The notes below the pieces were generated by a model. It made no database searches. It had not been told where the DNA came from and saw only the letters and a program-made list of their open reading frames with translations. Below, piece after piece: positions 1-7,586 of a stretch of 10,247 nucleotides of DNA (position 1 is the first letter of the stretch; each line of letters starts with the position of its first letter). The position numbers and the translations under genes are program-made. The stretch comes from JBGOTP01 sp041476545. Lineage in GTDB: Bacteria > Acidobacteriota > Vicinamibacteria > Vicinamibacterales > CAVVIG01. The DNA is taken from the NCBI GenBank assembly GCA_041476545.1, contig JBGOTP010000177.1:1-10247 (forward strand). Direction: 5' to 3'.

Positions 1-1512
1 GTCGATCGCGCCAGCGCCCACGATTGACGGCTTGCCCATCTGACGGCCCACGACGGCCGCGTGCGACGTCATGCCGCCAGTGGCCGTGAGAATGCCCTGC
101 GCGACGAACATGCCGTGGATGTCGTCCGGTACCGTCTCTCGTCGCACCAGAATCACCTGTTTGCCCTGCTGCGTCCATTTGACGGCCTGGTCGGCCGAGA
201 AGACCACCTGCCCACTCGCGGCGCCCGGAGACGCCGGAAGGCCCGTGGTGGCGACGGGAATCTTCTTCCATTCCTCCGGATCAAATCCGGGCGAGAGGAG
301 CTGGCTGAGGGACTCGGGGTCGACGAGGAGAATCGCTTCCCTCGGCGTCAGCAGTTTCTCCGCGACCATGTCGGTGGCGATCACCACGGCGGCGTAGCCG
401 GTGCGCTTGCCGCTGCGGGTCTGCAGCATGAACAGCCGCTCGTCCTGAATGGTGAACTCGAAATCCTGGATGTCCTTGTAGTGCCGCTCGAGCCGTGTCG
501 TGATCTCGCGCAGCTGCTTGTAGGCCTTCGGCATCACCTGCGCGAGCTCGGCAATCTGTTGCGGTGTGCGGATGCCCGCCACGACGTCCTCGCCCTGGGC
601 GTTGATGAGGAATTCGCCGAAGAACTCTCTTTTTCCCGTCGCCGGATTGCGCGTGAAGCCGACCCCGGTGCCCGAGCGATCGCCGGTATTCCCGAACACC
701 ATCATCTGCACGTTGACCGCGGTACCGATGTGATCCGGGATGTCGTAGATGCGGCGATACTCCCTGGCACGCGGATTCATCCACGAGCGGAACACGGCGT
801 TCCGCGCCATCTCGAGTTGTTCGCCGGGGTCCTGCGGAAAGGGGCGGCCGGTCCGCTGCTGGGCGATCTTCTTGTAGCGCTCCACCACGTCACGGAGCGC
901 CGCCTCGTCGAGTTCGGTGTCGAGCTTCACATTCCGCGCGCGCTTGATCCCGTCGAACTCGCGCTCGAATGTCTCTTTCGAGATTTCGAGGACGACGTTA
1001 CCGAACATCTGCATGAAGCGGCGGTAGCTGTCGAACGCGAAGCGGCCATTGTCCGTCCGGCGCTTCAATCCTTCCACGGCCGCGTCGTTCAGGCCGAGAT
1101 TGAGGATGGTATCCATCATCCCGGGCATCGAGAACTTCGCGCCAGACCGGACCGAGACGAGCAGCGGGTTGTCGGCCGATCCCAGCTTGGCGCCGGCGGC
1201 ATCCTCGAGCTTCCTGATCTGCTCGGCGATCTCGCGGTCGATGGATGCGGGGATCTTGGCCTTCGCTTCGTAGTAAATCGTGCAGACATCCGTCGAGATG
1301 GTGAATCCCGGTGGAACGGGCAGCCCGGCGTTCGTCATCTCGGCCAGACCGGACCCTTTTCCTCCGAGCAGGTCCTTCATGTGGCGATCGCCATCGGCTC
1401 TTCCATTGCCGAAAAAATAGACGTGCTTCCGACGCGTGGCGCCCGAAGATCGAGGCTTTCGCGCGGCTGGTCGAGCCTTAGACGTGCGCTTCGCCTTCGT
1501 TGTGTTGGCCAT
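1..1512 (-). CDS. ppdK: Pyruvate, phosphate dikinase, N-terminal part (3' end beyond window)
   Basis: This enzyme interconverts pyruvate + ATP + Pi and phosphoenolpyruvate + AMP + PPi in the cytoplasm. The window holds 504 codons, read from an ATG at 1512 without a stop to base 1; the family is about 870-900 residues, so the PEP/pyruvate-binding barrel lies outside. Seen directly: VYFFG near residues 31-35, the ATP-grasp glycine-rich stretch GGKGSGLAEM (50-59), SVRSGAKFSMPGMMDT (about 119-134), GFTRNP...INAQGEDVVAGIRTP (about 280-310), DFEFTIQ...LQTRSGKRT (about 350-370), and the phosphohistidine motif GGMTSHAAVV with catalytic His484 (codon 63-61). Thr482 in the TSH triplet is the residue that the PDRP kinase/phosphatase targets in this family. 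Residues 1-29 are an added tail with 11 Lys/Arg and no acidic residue. No ATG, GTG or TTG codon lies between the start and Met45, so the tail cannot be removed by choosing a later start. It is the last visible gene of the recO-glyQ-glyS-ppdK run. Confidence 0.97.
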   Translation of the reverse strand, partial: MANTTKAKRTSKARPAARKPRSSGATRRKHVYFFGNGRADGDRHMKDLLGGKGSGLAEMTNAGLPVPPGFTISTDVCTIYYEAKAKIPASIDREIAEQIRKLEDAAGAKLGSADNPLLVSVRSGAKFSMPGMMDTILNLGLNDAAVEGLKRRTDNGRFAFDSYRRFMQMFGNVVLEISKETFEREFDGIKRARNVKLDTELDEAALRDVVERYKKIAQQRTGRPFPQDPGEQLEMARNAVFRSWMNPRAREYRRIYDIPDHIGTAVNVQMMVFGNTGDRSGTGVGFTRNPATGKREFFGEFLINAQGEDVVAGIRTPQQIAELAQVMPKAYKQLREITTRLERHYKDIQDFEFTIQDERLFMLQTRSGKRTGYAAVVIATDMVAEKLLTPREAILLVDPESLSQLLSPGFDPEEWKKIPVATTGLPASPGAASGQVVFSADQAVKWTQQGKQVILVRRETVPDDIHGMFVAQGILTATGGMTSHAAVVGRQMGKPSIVGAGAID

Positions 1513-1513
1513 C

Positions 1514-1541
1514 GGCGTGCAGCTCCGTGTATTGGCGTGCA
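1514..1541. repeat. 8-base direct repeat in the glyS-ppdK gap
   Basis: The octamer ggcgtgca occurs at 1514-1521 and again at 1534-1541, 20 bases apart, inside the 39-base gap between glyS and ppdK. It could be chance in GC-rich DNA; no protein-binding role can be claimed from the sequence. Confidence 0.35.
1523..1526 (-). promoter_or_regulatory. Ribosome binding site supporting the ppdK ATG
   Basis: GGAG on the minus strand lies 10 bases before the ATG at 1512. It supports that start over the in-frame GTG at 1551 and TTG at 1542, which follow the glyS stop directly and have no comparable site. Confidence 0.5.
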
Positions 1542-1551
1542 ATCGTGACAC

Positions 1552-3786
1552 TCACGAGCGCACGCTCCCGGGAACAATCTCTGAGATATCTGCGATGTTA
1601 TCGACGGCACCTCGCAGGGCCGCCAGTAGGGCAAGCCTCGCCTGCCGGACCTGGGGATCGTCGGCCATCACCAGGACGTCCACGAAGAACCGGTCCACGG
1701 GTCCCCTGAGGTGGGCCAGCTGATTCAGGGCATCGAGGTACTGCCCCTTTGTCACGGCCTGCTCGATCGTCGGCCATCTGGCTTCGAGATTGGTCAGTAA
1801 GTCGCACTCCGCAGGCTCCCGCAGCGACGCCCGAATCGTATTCCATGCGGGCGTACCCACCGTCGCGGTGACGTCCTTCGTGATGTTGTGGACCCGTTTG
1901 AACAGCACGGCCAGGCCTTCGAACTCAACGGACTTGCGCGCGTGTGCCAGCGCGTCGGCGCGCTTCACGATCGTGCCGGGGTTCAGGCCCGTCCTGAACA
2001 CCGGCAGCACGGCGCGAATCTCGTCGTACTGGTAGCCGCGCCGGTCGAGCAGGTGGTGGAGGCGCTCGGTCAGGAACTCCGAGAGGGCAACCTTCCAGGC
2101 GTTGTCGCCGATCGTGAGCGCACCGCCGTAGCCCTCGAATGCACGCTCGATCGCGGGCAGGAGTCCGACCGCGCTCGTCAGGCCAGTCGCCGCCTCAAGG
2201 TCCACGAGCACCTTGACGACGGCCTGGGCGGCTCGACGCAGGCCGAATGGATCACGCGATCCGGTGGGCTTCTCGCCGGCGGCGAACAGCCCCACCATCG
2301 TGTCCAGCTTGTCGGCCAGGGAGACGGCGGCCCAGGTCATCGCCCCTTTTCCCAGCTGCCCTCGCGACGGAGCGGCGTCAACCTCGACCCCGATCGGCAG
2401 GTAGTGGAAGTAGATGGCCTTCCAGACGTCCTCCGGCAGCCCTTCCTCACGAGCGTAGATGCCGCCCATCGTGCCCTGGAGTTCCGGGAACTCGCGCACC
2501 ATGTCTGACGCGAGGTCGGCCTTCGCGAGTCGCGCGGCCCGCCCCGCCCGGCTCACGGCCTCCTGATTCCCACCGAGCGTCTGCGCCATCCACTCGGCCA
2601 GGCGCTCGATGCGTTCGGCCTTCTGTTGGTACGTGCCGAGCTTCTTGTGGAACAGCAGCGTGCCGAGTCGATCGAGCCTGGATTCGAGCGCCACTTTGCG
2701 ATCCGCCTCCCAGAAGAACCTGGCGTCGCGCAACCGCGCCGACACGACCCGCTCGGCGTTACGCGCGATCGTGCGCTCGTTGTCCGGCGCGGTATTGATC
2801 ACGGCCAGAAACGCGTTCTTCAACCGCCCGTCTTCCCCTTCGACAGGAAAATAGTGCTGATGATGAATCAGCGTCGTCGTCAGCACCTCCTCGGGCAGCT
2901 CGAGGAACTCGAGACCGAACGTCCCGGCAATCACTGACGGATATTCGACGAGATCGGGCACCTCCTGCAGCAACCCGGACTCGCCGTGCACGACACGGCT
3001 GAGCCGCCCCTGCAGTCGCTGCGCTTTCGCATCGAGCTCCCGCGCGATCTTGTTGTGCCGATCCGACCGATCGAGCATCACGAAATTCTCGAGCAGCCGG
3101 GCGCGGTACTCGTCGAACGACCGCACCTTGATCGCACGGCCCGCGCGTCCGCTCGTCGTCAAAAAACGGTGTCCGTAGGTGACGGCGCCGGTGGTCACGT
3201 CCTGCACCTGGCTGGTCTGCGCGGCCGAGGTCCTGGCGATCGAAAACGGTACGACGCGCCCACCGTACAGATACAGGAGCCATCGAATCGGCCGTCCGAA
3301 GAGCAGTTCGCCCCGGCCGTCGCCGAGTTCCGCGTCCCAGTGCATCTGCTTCGGAAAGGTCATCGCGCGCAAGGTGTCACCGAGCACGGCGGGAAGGACA
3401 TCGACGGCCGTCTTGCCCCGTTGTCGCCTTCGATACGCGAGGTACACGCCCCTGGACGTCTCAATCCGCTCGAGCGCCGCAACCTCAACCCCCTGCTTCG
3501 CGGCGAAGCCGGCCGCAGCGGGCGTTGGCGTCCCGTCCGGCGCAAAGCTCGCCGACACCGGCGGACCGCTCACCAGTTCCTCGAGATCGGTCTGGCGCTC
3601 GGGCAGACGCGCAATGCGCACGGTCAGCCGACGCGGAGTGCCGTGGGTTTCCGATGGCGCCTCGGGGATCAGCCGATGCGCGCGAAGTTGTTCAGCGAGG
3701 ACCTCGCCGACGCGCTGCGTGAGTCCGGACAGCCAGCTCGCCGGCAGTTCTTCGCAACCGATTTCGAGGAGCAGTTCGCGGTCCAT
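1552..3786 (-). CDS. glyS: Glycine--tRNA ligase, beta subunit
   Basis: This is the large subunit of the bacterial alpha2beta2 glycyl-tRNA synthetase, which works with GlyQ to charge tRNA-Gly; the beta subunit mainly recognises the tRNA. The protein has 744 residues, somewhat longer than the usual about 690. It opens with LLLEIGCEELP (5-15), the family's N-terminal signature. SGPP (73-76), FPKQMHW (144-150), FGRPIRWLL (163-171) and HHQHYFPV (308-315) follow. The HD-like domain carries ADLASDMVREFPELQGTMG (423-441), LADKLDT (490-496) and SRDPFGLRRAA (510-520). The C-terminal anticodon-binding helical region (about 600-740) includes DALAHAR and DRFFVDVLVMADD. The ATG lies three bases after the glyQ stop (TGA GAG ATG) with only a weak upstream purine run, so translation is probably coupled to glyQ. 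The stop TGA is in the same frame as ppdK, 39 bases before its ATG. No broken motif was seen. Confidence 0.98.
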   Translation of the reverse strand: MDRELLLEIGCEELPASWLSGLTQRVGEVLAEQLRAHRLIPEAPSETHGTPRRLTVRIARLPERQTDLEELVSGPPVSASFAPDGTPTPAAAGFAAKQGVEVAALERIETSRGVYLAYRRRQRGKTAVDVLPAVLGDTLRAMTFPKQMHWDAELGDGRGELLFGRPIRWLLYLYGGRVVPFSIARTSAAQTSQVQDVTTGAVTYGHRFLTTSGRAGRAIKVRSFDEYRARLLENFVMLDRSDRHNKIARELDAKAQRLQGRLSRVVHGESGLLQEVPDLVEYPSVIAGTFGLEFLELPEEVLTTTLIHHQHYFPVEGEDGRLKNAFLAVINTAPDNERTIARNAERVVSARLRDARFFWEADRKVALESRLDRLGTLLFHKKLGTYQQKAERIERLAEWMAQTLGGNQEAVSRAGRAARLAKADLASDMVREFPELQGTMGGIYAREEGLPEDVWKAIYFHYLPIGVEVDAAPSRGQLGKGAMTWAAVSLADKLDTMVGLFAAGEKPTGSRDPFGLRRAAQAVVKVLVDLEAATGLTSAVGLLPAIERAFEGYGGALTIGDNAWKVALSEFLTERLHHLLDRRGYQYDEIRAVLPVFRTGLNPGTIVKRADALAHARKSVEFEGLAVLFKRVHNITKDVTATVGTPAWNTIRASLREPAECDLLTNLEARWPTIEQAVTKGQYLDALNQLAHLRGPVDRFFVDVLVMADDPQVRQARLALLAALRGAVDNIADISEIVPGSVRS

Positions 3787-3789
3787 CTC

Positions 3790-4698
3790 TCAGCCTGCGC
3801 GTAGGGCGCCGCTGGAGGCAACCGTAGATTCGGGGTTGCCAGAGCCCGCGTCGACGTACTGTCTGGCGATCCCAATCGCGAGCTGGCGGATACGAAGGAT
3901 ATAGGCCGTCCGCTCGGTCACGCCGATGCTGTTGCTCGAATCGAGGATGTTGAAAAGATGCGAGCATTTCAGGCATTGCTCGAGCGCCGGAAGAACCAGG
4001 TGCGCTTTCAGCAGCGCGTGCGACAACTGCCAGTAGCGCTCGAAGAGATCGCGATGAAAGGTGCCAAACTCCGCTCCCTCGAGGGCCACCCGGCCAAAGA
4101 CATACGTCGACTGTTCGAATTCTTCGCGAAGCCGGACATCCCGGTATTTCACGCCAGGCGCCCACTCGAGGTCGAAGACATTGTCCACCCGCTGCAGCGA
4201 CATCGCGATCCGCTCGAGCCCGTAGGTCAGTTCGGCGGAAATCGGCGCCAGCTCCATCCCACCCGCCTGTTGAAAATAGGTGAACTGGGAGATCTCCATC
4301 CCGTCGAACATCACCTGCCAGCCGATGCCCCAGGCGCCAAGCGTCGGCGCCTCCCAGTTGTCTTCCTCGAACCGGATATCGTGCTGCCTGGGATTGATCC
4401 CGACCGCCTCGAGGCTCTCGAGGTACAGCTGCTGCACGTCGTCGGGTGCGGGCTTGAGAATCACCTGAAACTGGTGGTGCTTGAAGAGACGGTTCGGATT
4501 CTCGCCAAAACGGCCGTCCACCGGCCGCCGGGAGGGCTGCACGTATGCCACGCGCCAATGCGCGGGGCCCAGCACGCGCAGGAACGTCTCGGGGTGCATC
4601 GTGCCGGCTCCGACCTCGACGTCCAGTGGCTGCTGCAGCACGCAGCCCCGCGACGCCCAGAACTCCGACAGCTTCAGGATGAGACCCTGGAATGTCAC
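3790..4698 (-). CDS. glyQ: Glycine--tRNA ligase, alpha subunit
   Basis: This is the catalytic subunit of the tetrameric glycyl-tRNA synthetase; it activates glycine with ATP and depends on the GlyS beta subunit downstream. It has 302 residues, normal for the family. The sequence starts TFQGLILKLSEFWASRGC, then carries PLDVEVGAGTMHPETFLR, YVQPSRRPVDGRFGENPNR, HDIRFEEDNWEAPTLGAWG, GWQVMFDGMEISQFTYFQQ, TYGLERIAM and, near the C-terminus, SHLFNILDSSNSIGVTERTAYILRIR (matched in blocks to the family). I chose the GTG at 4698 because homology begins at its second codon and because GTG overlaps the recO stop as GTGA. A longer in-frame opening reaches 5175 but runs antiphase through recO and has no family similarity. 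A GGAG lies 11 bases before the GTG. The overlap with recO and the 3-base gap to glyS imply one transcript. Confidence 0.98.
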   Translation of the reverse strand: MTFQGLILKLSEFWASRGCVLQQPLDVEVGAGTMHPETFLRVLGPAHWRVAYVQPSRRPVDGRFGENPNRLFKHHQFQVILKPAPDDVQQLYLESLEAVGINPRQHDIRFEEDNWEAPTLGAWGIGWQVMFDGMEISQFTYFQQAGGMELAPISAELTYGLERIAMSLQRVDNVFDLEWAPGVKYRDVRLREEFEQSTYVFGRVALEGAEFGTFHRDLFERYWQLSHALLKAHLVLPALEQCLKCSHLFNILDSSNSIGVTERTAYILRIRQLAIGIARQYVDAGSGNPESTVASSGALRAG

Positions 4699-5339
4699 GA
4701 CCGGCGCATCTCCCGCAACACCCTCGCCGACTTCAAATCCTTCTCCAGGTGCATGGCGATCAGCGCGCGATGCGACGCCTCGATCTCTCGCATCACCTCG
4801 TTGGACGCGCGCACGTCCACAAGACCACGAGGGCTGCACCGCCGCGCAGCAACCAGGAACGCCTGTGCCGCGCTCGATGCCTGCGGATCGGACTGGTAGA
4901 CCCCCTGAAGCCGCAGCAGCCAGTACTCGAAGTACCGCGCGAGTGGATCCACGGGGATACCCGCGGCGACGGCGTCCACGATCGACGCTCCCAGTCGAAA
5001 CAACGTCTCGCTCGGGTCGGCCTCCTGCGCCCATTCGTCGATGAGTTCCGCGAAGTACCCCATGTGGCCCAGCGCGTCTCCGTCCGCGGTGGAGAGGGGC
5101 GAGCGAGTCGGCTCGACGTAATTCAGGAACACCAGGTCGCGCCGCTCCCGCTCCACGTACGACACGCGCCCGCACGTCATGGGCTCGAGCGCGCCGCCGA
5201 ACCGGCGCCTGCTCTGGCGCGCGTTCTTCGCCACCCCACGTTTCTTGCCGCGATCGCGCGTCAGAAACACAACAAGGCGATCCGACTCGCCGAGTTTATA
5301 GGTCCTCAGAATCAGCGCGTCGGTGGTGTACAGCGGCAT
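4695..5339 (-). CDS. recO: DNA repair protein RecO (short form without zinc-finger cysteines)
   Basis: RecO acts in the RecF pathway: it binds single-stranded DNA and SSB and helps RecR load RecA at gaps, and it can anneal strands. The protein has 214 residues against a usual 230-260. The N-terminal OB-fold is clear: LYTTDALILRTYKLGESDRLVVFLT, then RGKKRGVAKNARQSRRRFGGALEPM, a basic strand-loop typical of the family. The helical part has FEYWLLRLQGVYQ, the conserved segment after which many RecO proteins carry a four-cysteine zinc finger. Here that part is shortened to a Ser/Ala/Gln stretch, and only two cysteines remain in the whole protein (in MTCG and ARRCSP), so no zinc site can form. The C-terminal ALIAMHLEKDLKSARVLREMRR matches the usual end. 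The ATG at 5339 has no good Shine-Dalgarno. Its stop overlaps glyQ as GTGA. Confidence 0.93.
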   Translation of the reverse strand: MPLYTTDALILRTYKLGESDRLVVFLTRDRGKKRGVAKNARQSRRRFGGALEPMTCGRVSYVERERRDLVFLNYVEPTRSPLSTADGDALGHMGYFAELIDEWAQEADPSETLFRLGASIVDAVAAGIPVDPLARYFEYWLLRLQGVYQSDPQASSAAQAFLVAARRCSPRGLVDVRASNEVMREIEASHRALIAMHLEKDLKSARVLREMRRS

Positions 5340-5360
5340 TCAGAGGCAGGTCACGGCTTT

Positions 5361-5388
5361 AGTATATGTTACGCCCGCACGAAGTCAG
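5361..5388 (-). promoter_or_regulatory. Candidate sigma70-type promoter for recO-glyQS-ppdK
   Basis: On the minus strand TATACT (5366-5361; 5 of 6 to the -10 consensus) lies 16 bases downstream of CTGACT (5388-5383; 4 of 6 to the -35 consensus). Transcription would begin near 5354, about 15 bases before the recO ATG. That is a very short leader, which fits the lack of a Shine-Dalgarno. The region is AT-richer than its surroundings. This rests on sequence match only. Confidence 0.4.
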
Positions 5389-5390
5389 GA

Positions 5391-5407
5391 TCCCTTGCTT
5401 GCAGGGA
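5391..5407 (-). repeat. Small inverted repeat in the era-recO gap
   Basis: TCCCT and AGGGA pair across a 7-base loop (TGCTTGC on the plus strand). The stem is only five base pairs and no T tract follows on the minus strand, so it is not a convincing terminator. It lies just upstream of the candidate recO promoter. Confidence 0.25.
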
Positions 5408-5433
5408 CGGGATCGAACTGTTGTACGTCGTGG

Positions 5434-6327
5434 TCACTTGTCGTGGCCGAGTCCGATCTCGCTCAGCACGCGCTCGTCCTCGCGCCACTCCGACTTCACC
5501 CGCACGTGCAGGTCGAGGAACACCTTCGTGGAGAAGAATCGTTCCAAGTCCTCGCGCGCGGCAGTGCCGATGCGCTTGATCATCTCGCCGCCCTTGCCAA
5601 TCACGATCGGCTTCTGCGATTCGCGATCCACCACGATCGTGCAGTACAGACGCAGAAGGGAGCTCTTGCCGGTCGGCTCTTCGAACTTATCAATCACGAC
5701 GGCGCTCGAATAGGGGATCTCGGCGTGGGTGAACTGAAGCAGCTTCTCGCGGACTATCTCGGCCGCCATGAACCGCTCCGGCTGATCCGTCAGGTAGTCC
5801 TCCGGATAGAGCCGTTCGCCCTCTGGCAGCCGATCGAGAATCGCCTGCTCCAGACGATCGACACCGTCGCCCGTAGACGCCGAGATTGGGATAATCTCCG
5901 CGAAGTGGCCTTCCTGCCCGTAGTGACCCATGAGGGGCAGGAGGTTCGCCTTCTTGATCAGATCGATCTTGTTCAGGATCAGAAACACCGGCGCGTCGAC
6001 GTTCTTCACGAGATCGAGCACGAACCGATCGCCCTTTCCGGACGGCTCCGTCGCATCGACGACGAGCCCGAGGACATCGACCGTGCCCATCGTATCCAGC
6101 GCCGTGTCGACCATCCGCTTGTTCATGCGATGCAGGGGCCGGTGGATGCCCGGCGTGTCCAGAAACACCACCTGCGCGTCGGGATAGTTCTTCACTCCCA
6201 GAATGCGGGTCCGCGTGGTCTGCGGCTTGTCCGAGACGATCGCGATCTTCGTTCCGACAAGCTTGTTGAGCAGCGTGGATTTCCCCGCGTTCGGACGGCC
6301 GACAAACGAGACACATCCTGATTTCAT
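5434..6327 (-). CDS. era: GTPase Era
   Basis: Era is a Ras-like GTPase with a C-terminal KH domain that binds the 3' end of 16S rRNA and supports 30S subunit assembly; it acts in the cytoplasm, loosely membrane-associated. It has 297 residues, standard length. The G motifs are all present: G1 GRPNAGKST (10-18), G2 region TTRTR (37-41), G3 DTPG (57-60), G4 NKID (119-122), G5 SAS (149-151). The KH domain occupies about 200-290 with its GKGG loop (244-247) in IVIGKGGEMIKRIG. The usual Era linker YYPEDYLTDQPERF-like stretch is seen as LYPEDYLTDQPERF (173-186). The ATG overlaps the stop of the upstream CorC-like gene as ATGA, with no clear Shine-Dalgarno, so reinitiation or coupling is likely. PhoH and YbeY upstream also serve rRNA metabolism. 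Confidence 0.99.
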   Translation of the reverse strand: MKSGCVSFVGRPNAGKSTLLNKLVGTKIAIVSDKPQTTRTRILGVKNYPDAQVVFLDTPGIHRPLHRMNKRMVDTALDTMGTVDVLGLVVDATEPSGKGDRFVLDLVKNVDAPVFLILNKIDLIKKANLLPLMGHYGQEGHFAEIIPISASTGDGVDRLEQAILDRLPEGERLYPEDYLTDQPERFMAAEIVREKLLQFTHAEIPYSSAVVIDKFEEPTGKSSLLRLYCTIVVDRESQKPIVIGKGGEMIKRIGTAAREDLERFFSTKVFLDLHVRVKSEWREDERVLSEIGLGHDK

Positions 6328-7586
6328 CGCGCTTTCGTGGCGAGCCCGTTTTTTTCGCCGTCGTGTGCTTCCACGTGCTGGAGACGCGTGATCCGCACTT
6401 TATGAATACGCCGGCGCTCGACCTCGAGCACCTCAACGATCAGACCGTCCACCTCCACCCGCTCGCCCACGGCCGGAACCCGTCCCAGGTGCGTCAGCAG
6501 ATAGCCGCCCACCGTTTCAAACCCCTCGCGCTCGATCTGCACCCCGAGCCGCTGATTCACTTCGTCGATATCCACCTTGCCGTTGAACACAAAGCGCCCG
6601 TTCCCCTCGTCCACGATGGGCTCGGACTCCACGTCGTACTCGTCGCGAATCTCGCCGACGATTTCCTCGAGCATGTCTTCGATCGTCACGAGTCCGGCGG
6701 TTCCGCCGTACTCGTCCACGACGATGGCGATCTGCGTCTGCTGTCGTTGGAACTGTTTCAACAGCTCCGGCACGCGCTTGCTCTCCGGGACGACGACGGC
6801 CGGCCGGAGGAACGGCGTGATCGAACGCGCGTCGTCGCTCACGTCGAGCGCCACGAGATCCTTGACGAAGACGAACCCGGAAATGTTGTCGAGGCTCTCC
6901 TTGAACACCGGAAACCGCGAGTACTCCTGCTCCCGGAAGAGCGCCCGCAAGTCCCCGATGGTTGCGTCGTCCCTGATGGCGACGATATCGGGCCGAGGGG
7001 TCATCACTTCACGAACGATGGTCCCGCCGAAGTCCACGATGTTCTGCAGCAGTTTCCGCTCTTCACCCTTGATAATCCCGTCCTGTTCCGCGTTGTCCAG
7101 ATAGGTCGTCGCAGCCGCGGTCGCCGCCTCCGTGTCCTCGGCCGGGGCCGCGGATGGCCGCTTACTGGTCGCCCGCGTCATCCACCGGGTGATCGGCGCT
7201 AGCGCCTTCGCAATCGGGCTGAAGGACGGCAGCAGCACCTCCAGCACGCGCTCCGGATCCCGGCTGACGATGACGAGCGGCAGGAGCAGTTCGAAGAACA
7301 CGACGAATGCCGCCACACTGACGAACACCATCGTCAGCTTTGGGCCGTCGATGCCGATCGCCAGCGCCAGGAGCGCCGTCGCCGCGGCGGTCAACAGCCC
7401 GAGCAGAAGGCGAACCGGCAGGAACAACAGCACGGGATCGTCGAGGTACTCGCCCAGCCTGTCCGGACGACCACTGCGCTCGGCAAGCAGACGGAGCGAC
7501 AGCCGCATCAACGCGCCAAACGCGGCTTCGATGGCGCCCAGATAGACGGCGGCACCGGCGAGCAGAAAGATCAGTAGTGGTATCAC
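6324..7586 (-). CDS. CNNM/CorC-type transporter-like protein (DUF21, two CBS, CorC/HlyC domain)
   Basis: This belongs to the family often annotated as hemolysin, CorC or magnesium/cobalt efflux protein; the exact substrate is not shown by the sequence. It has 420 residues. Three hydrophobic segments are visible (about 2-26, 52-79 and 84-107), which form a short DUF21-type membrane part. An Ala/Thr-rich linker (about 141-162) follows. CBS 1 spans about 191-250, opening VREVMTPRPDIVAI; CBS 2 spans about 258-315, with VVDEYGGTAGLVTIEDMLEE (289-308). The CorC/HlyC domain is about 325-402 with VGGYLLTHLGRVP. The start is a GTG at 7586 that overlaps the ybeY stop as GTGA; the membrane segment begins immediately after it. 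No Shine-Dalgarno is evident, which fits coupling. CorC (YbeX) next to ybeZ-ybeY is a well-known arrangement in Proteobacteria, and a link to ribosome-related physiology has been proposed for YbeX. The very C-terminus (403-420) is polar and unlike the core domain. Confidence 0.94.
   Translation of the reverse strand: MIPLLIFLLAGAAVYLGAIEAAFGALMRLSLRLLAERSGRPDRLGEYLDDPVLLFLPVRLLLGLLTAAATALLALAIGIDGPKLTMVFVSVAAFVVFFELLLPLVIVSRDPERVLEVLLPSFSPIAKALAPITRWMTRATSKRPSAAPAEDTEAATAAATTYLDNAEQDGIIKGEERKLLQNIVDFGGTIVREVMTPRPDIVAIRDDATIGDLRALFREQEYSRFPVFKESLDNISGFVFVKDLVALDVSDDARSITPFLRPAVVVPESKRVPELLKQFQRQQTQIAIVVDEYGGTAGLVTIEDMLEEIVGEIRDEYDVESEPIVDEGNGRFVFNGKVDIDEVNQRLGVQIEREGFETVGGYLLTHLGRVPAVGERVEVDGLIVEVLEVERRRIHKVRITRLQHVEAHDGEKNGLATKAR

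Noticed and set aside
61..1548. A 495-codon open frame on the plus strand, opposite ppdK
   Set aside because: It runs exactly antisense to highly conserved PPDK motifs, is Arg/His-rich and low in recognisable domains, as expected from GC-rich codon shadowing. No family similarity was recognised.
4699..5175. A longer glyQ beginning at 5175
   Set aside because: The added part reads out of frame through recO and shows no GlyQ similarity; homology starts at the codon after the GTG at 4698, which overlaps the recO stop.
5400..5420. tRNA-like 3' fragment (GTTCGATCCC on the minus strand) after era
   Set aside because: It resembles a T-loop, but no T-stem pairs around it and no acceptor, D or anticodon arms can be found, so it is probably chance.
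5323..6321. A 332-codon open frame on the plus strand, opposite era
   Set aside because: It is the antisense image of Era; the minus-strand protein has every G motif and the KH loop, so the opposite frame is an artefact of codon bias.
6363..7202. A 279-codon plus-strand open frame opposite the CorC-like gene
   Set aside because: It mirrors the CBS and CorC domains, is His/Leu/Arg-rich, and lacks a plausible ribosome binding site or partner genes.
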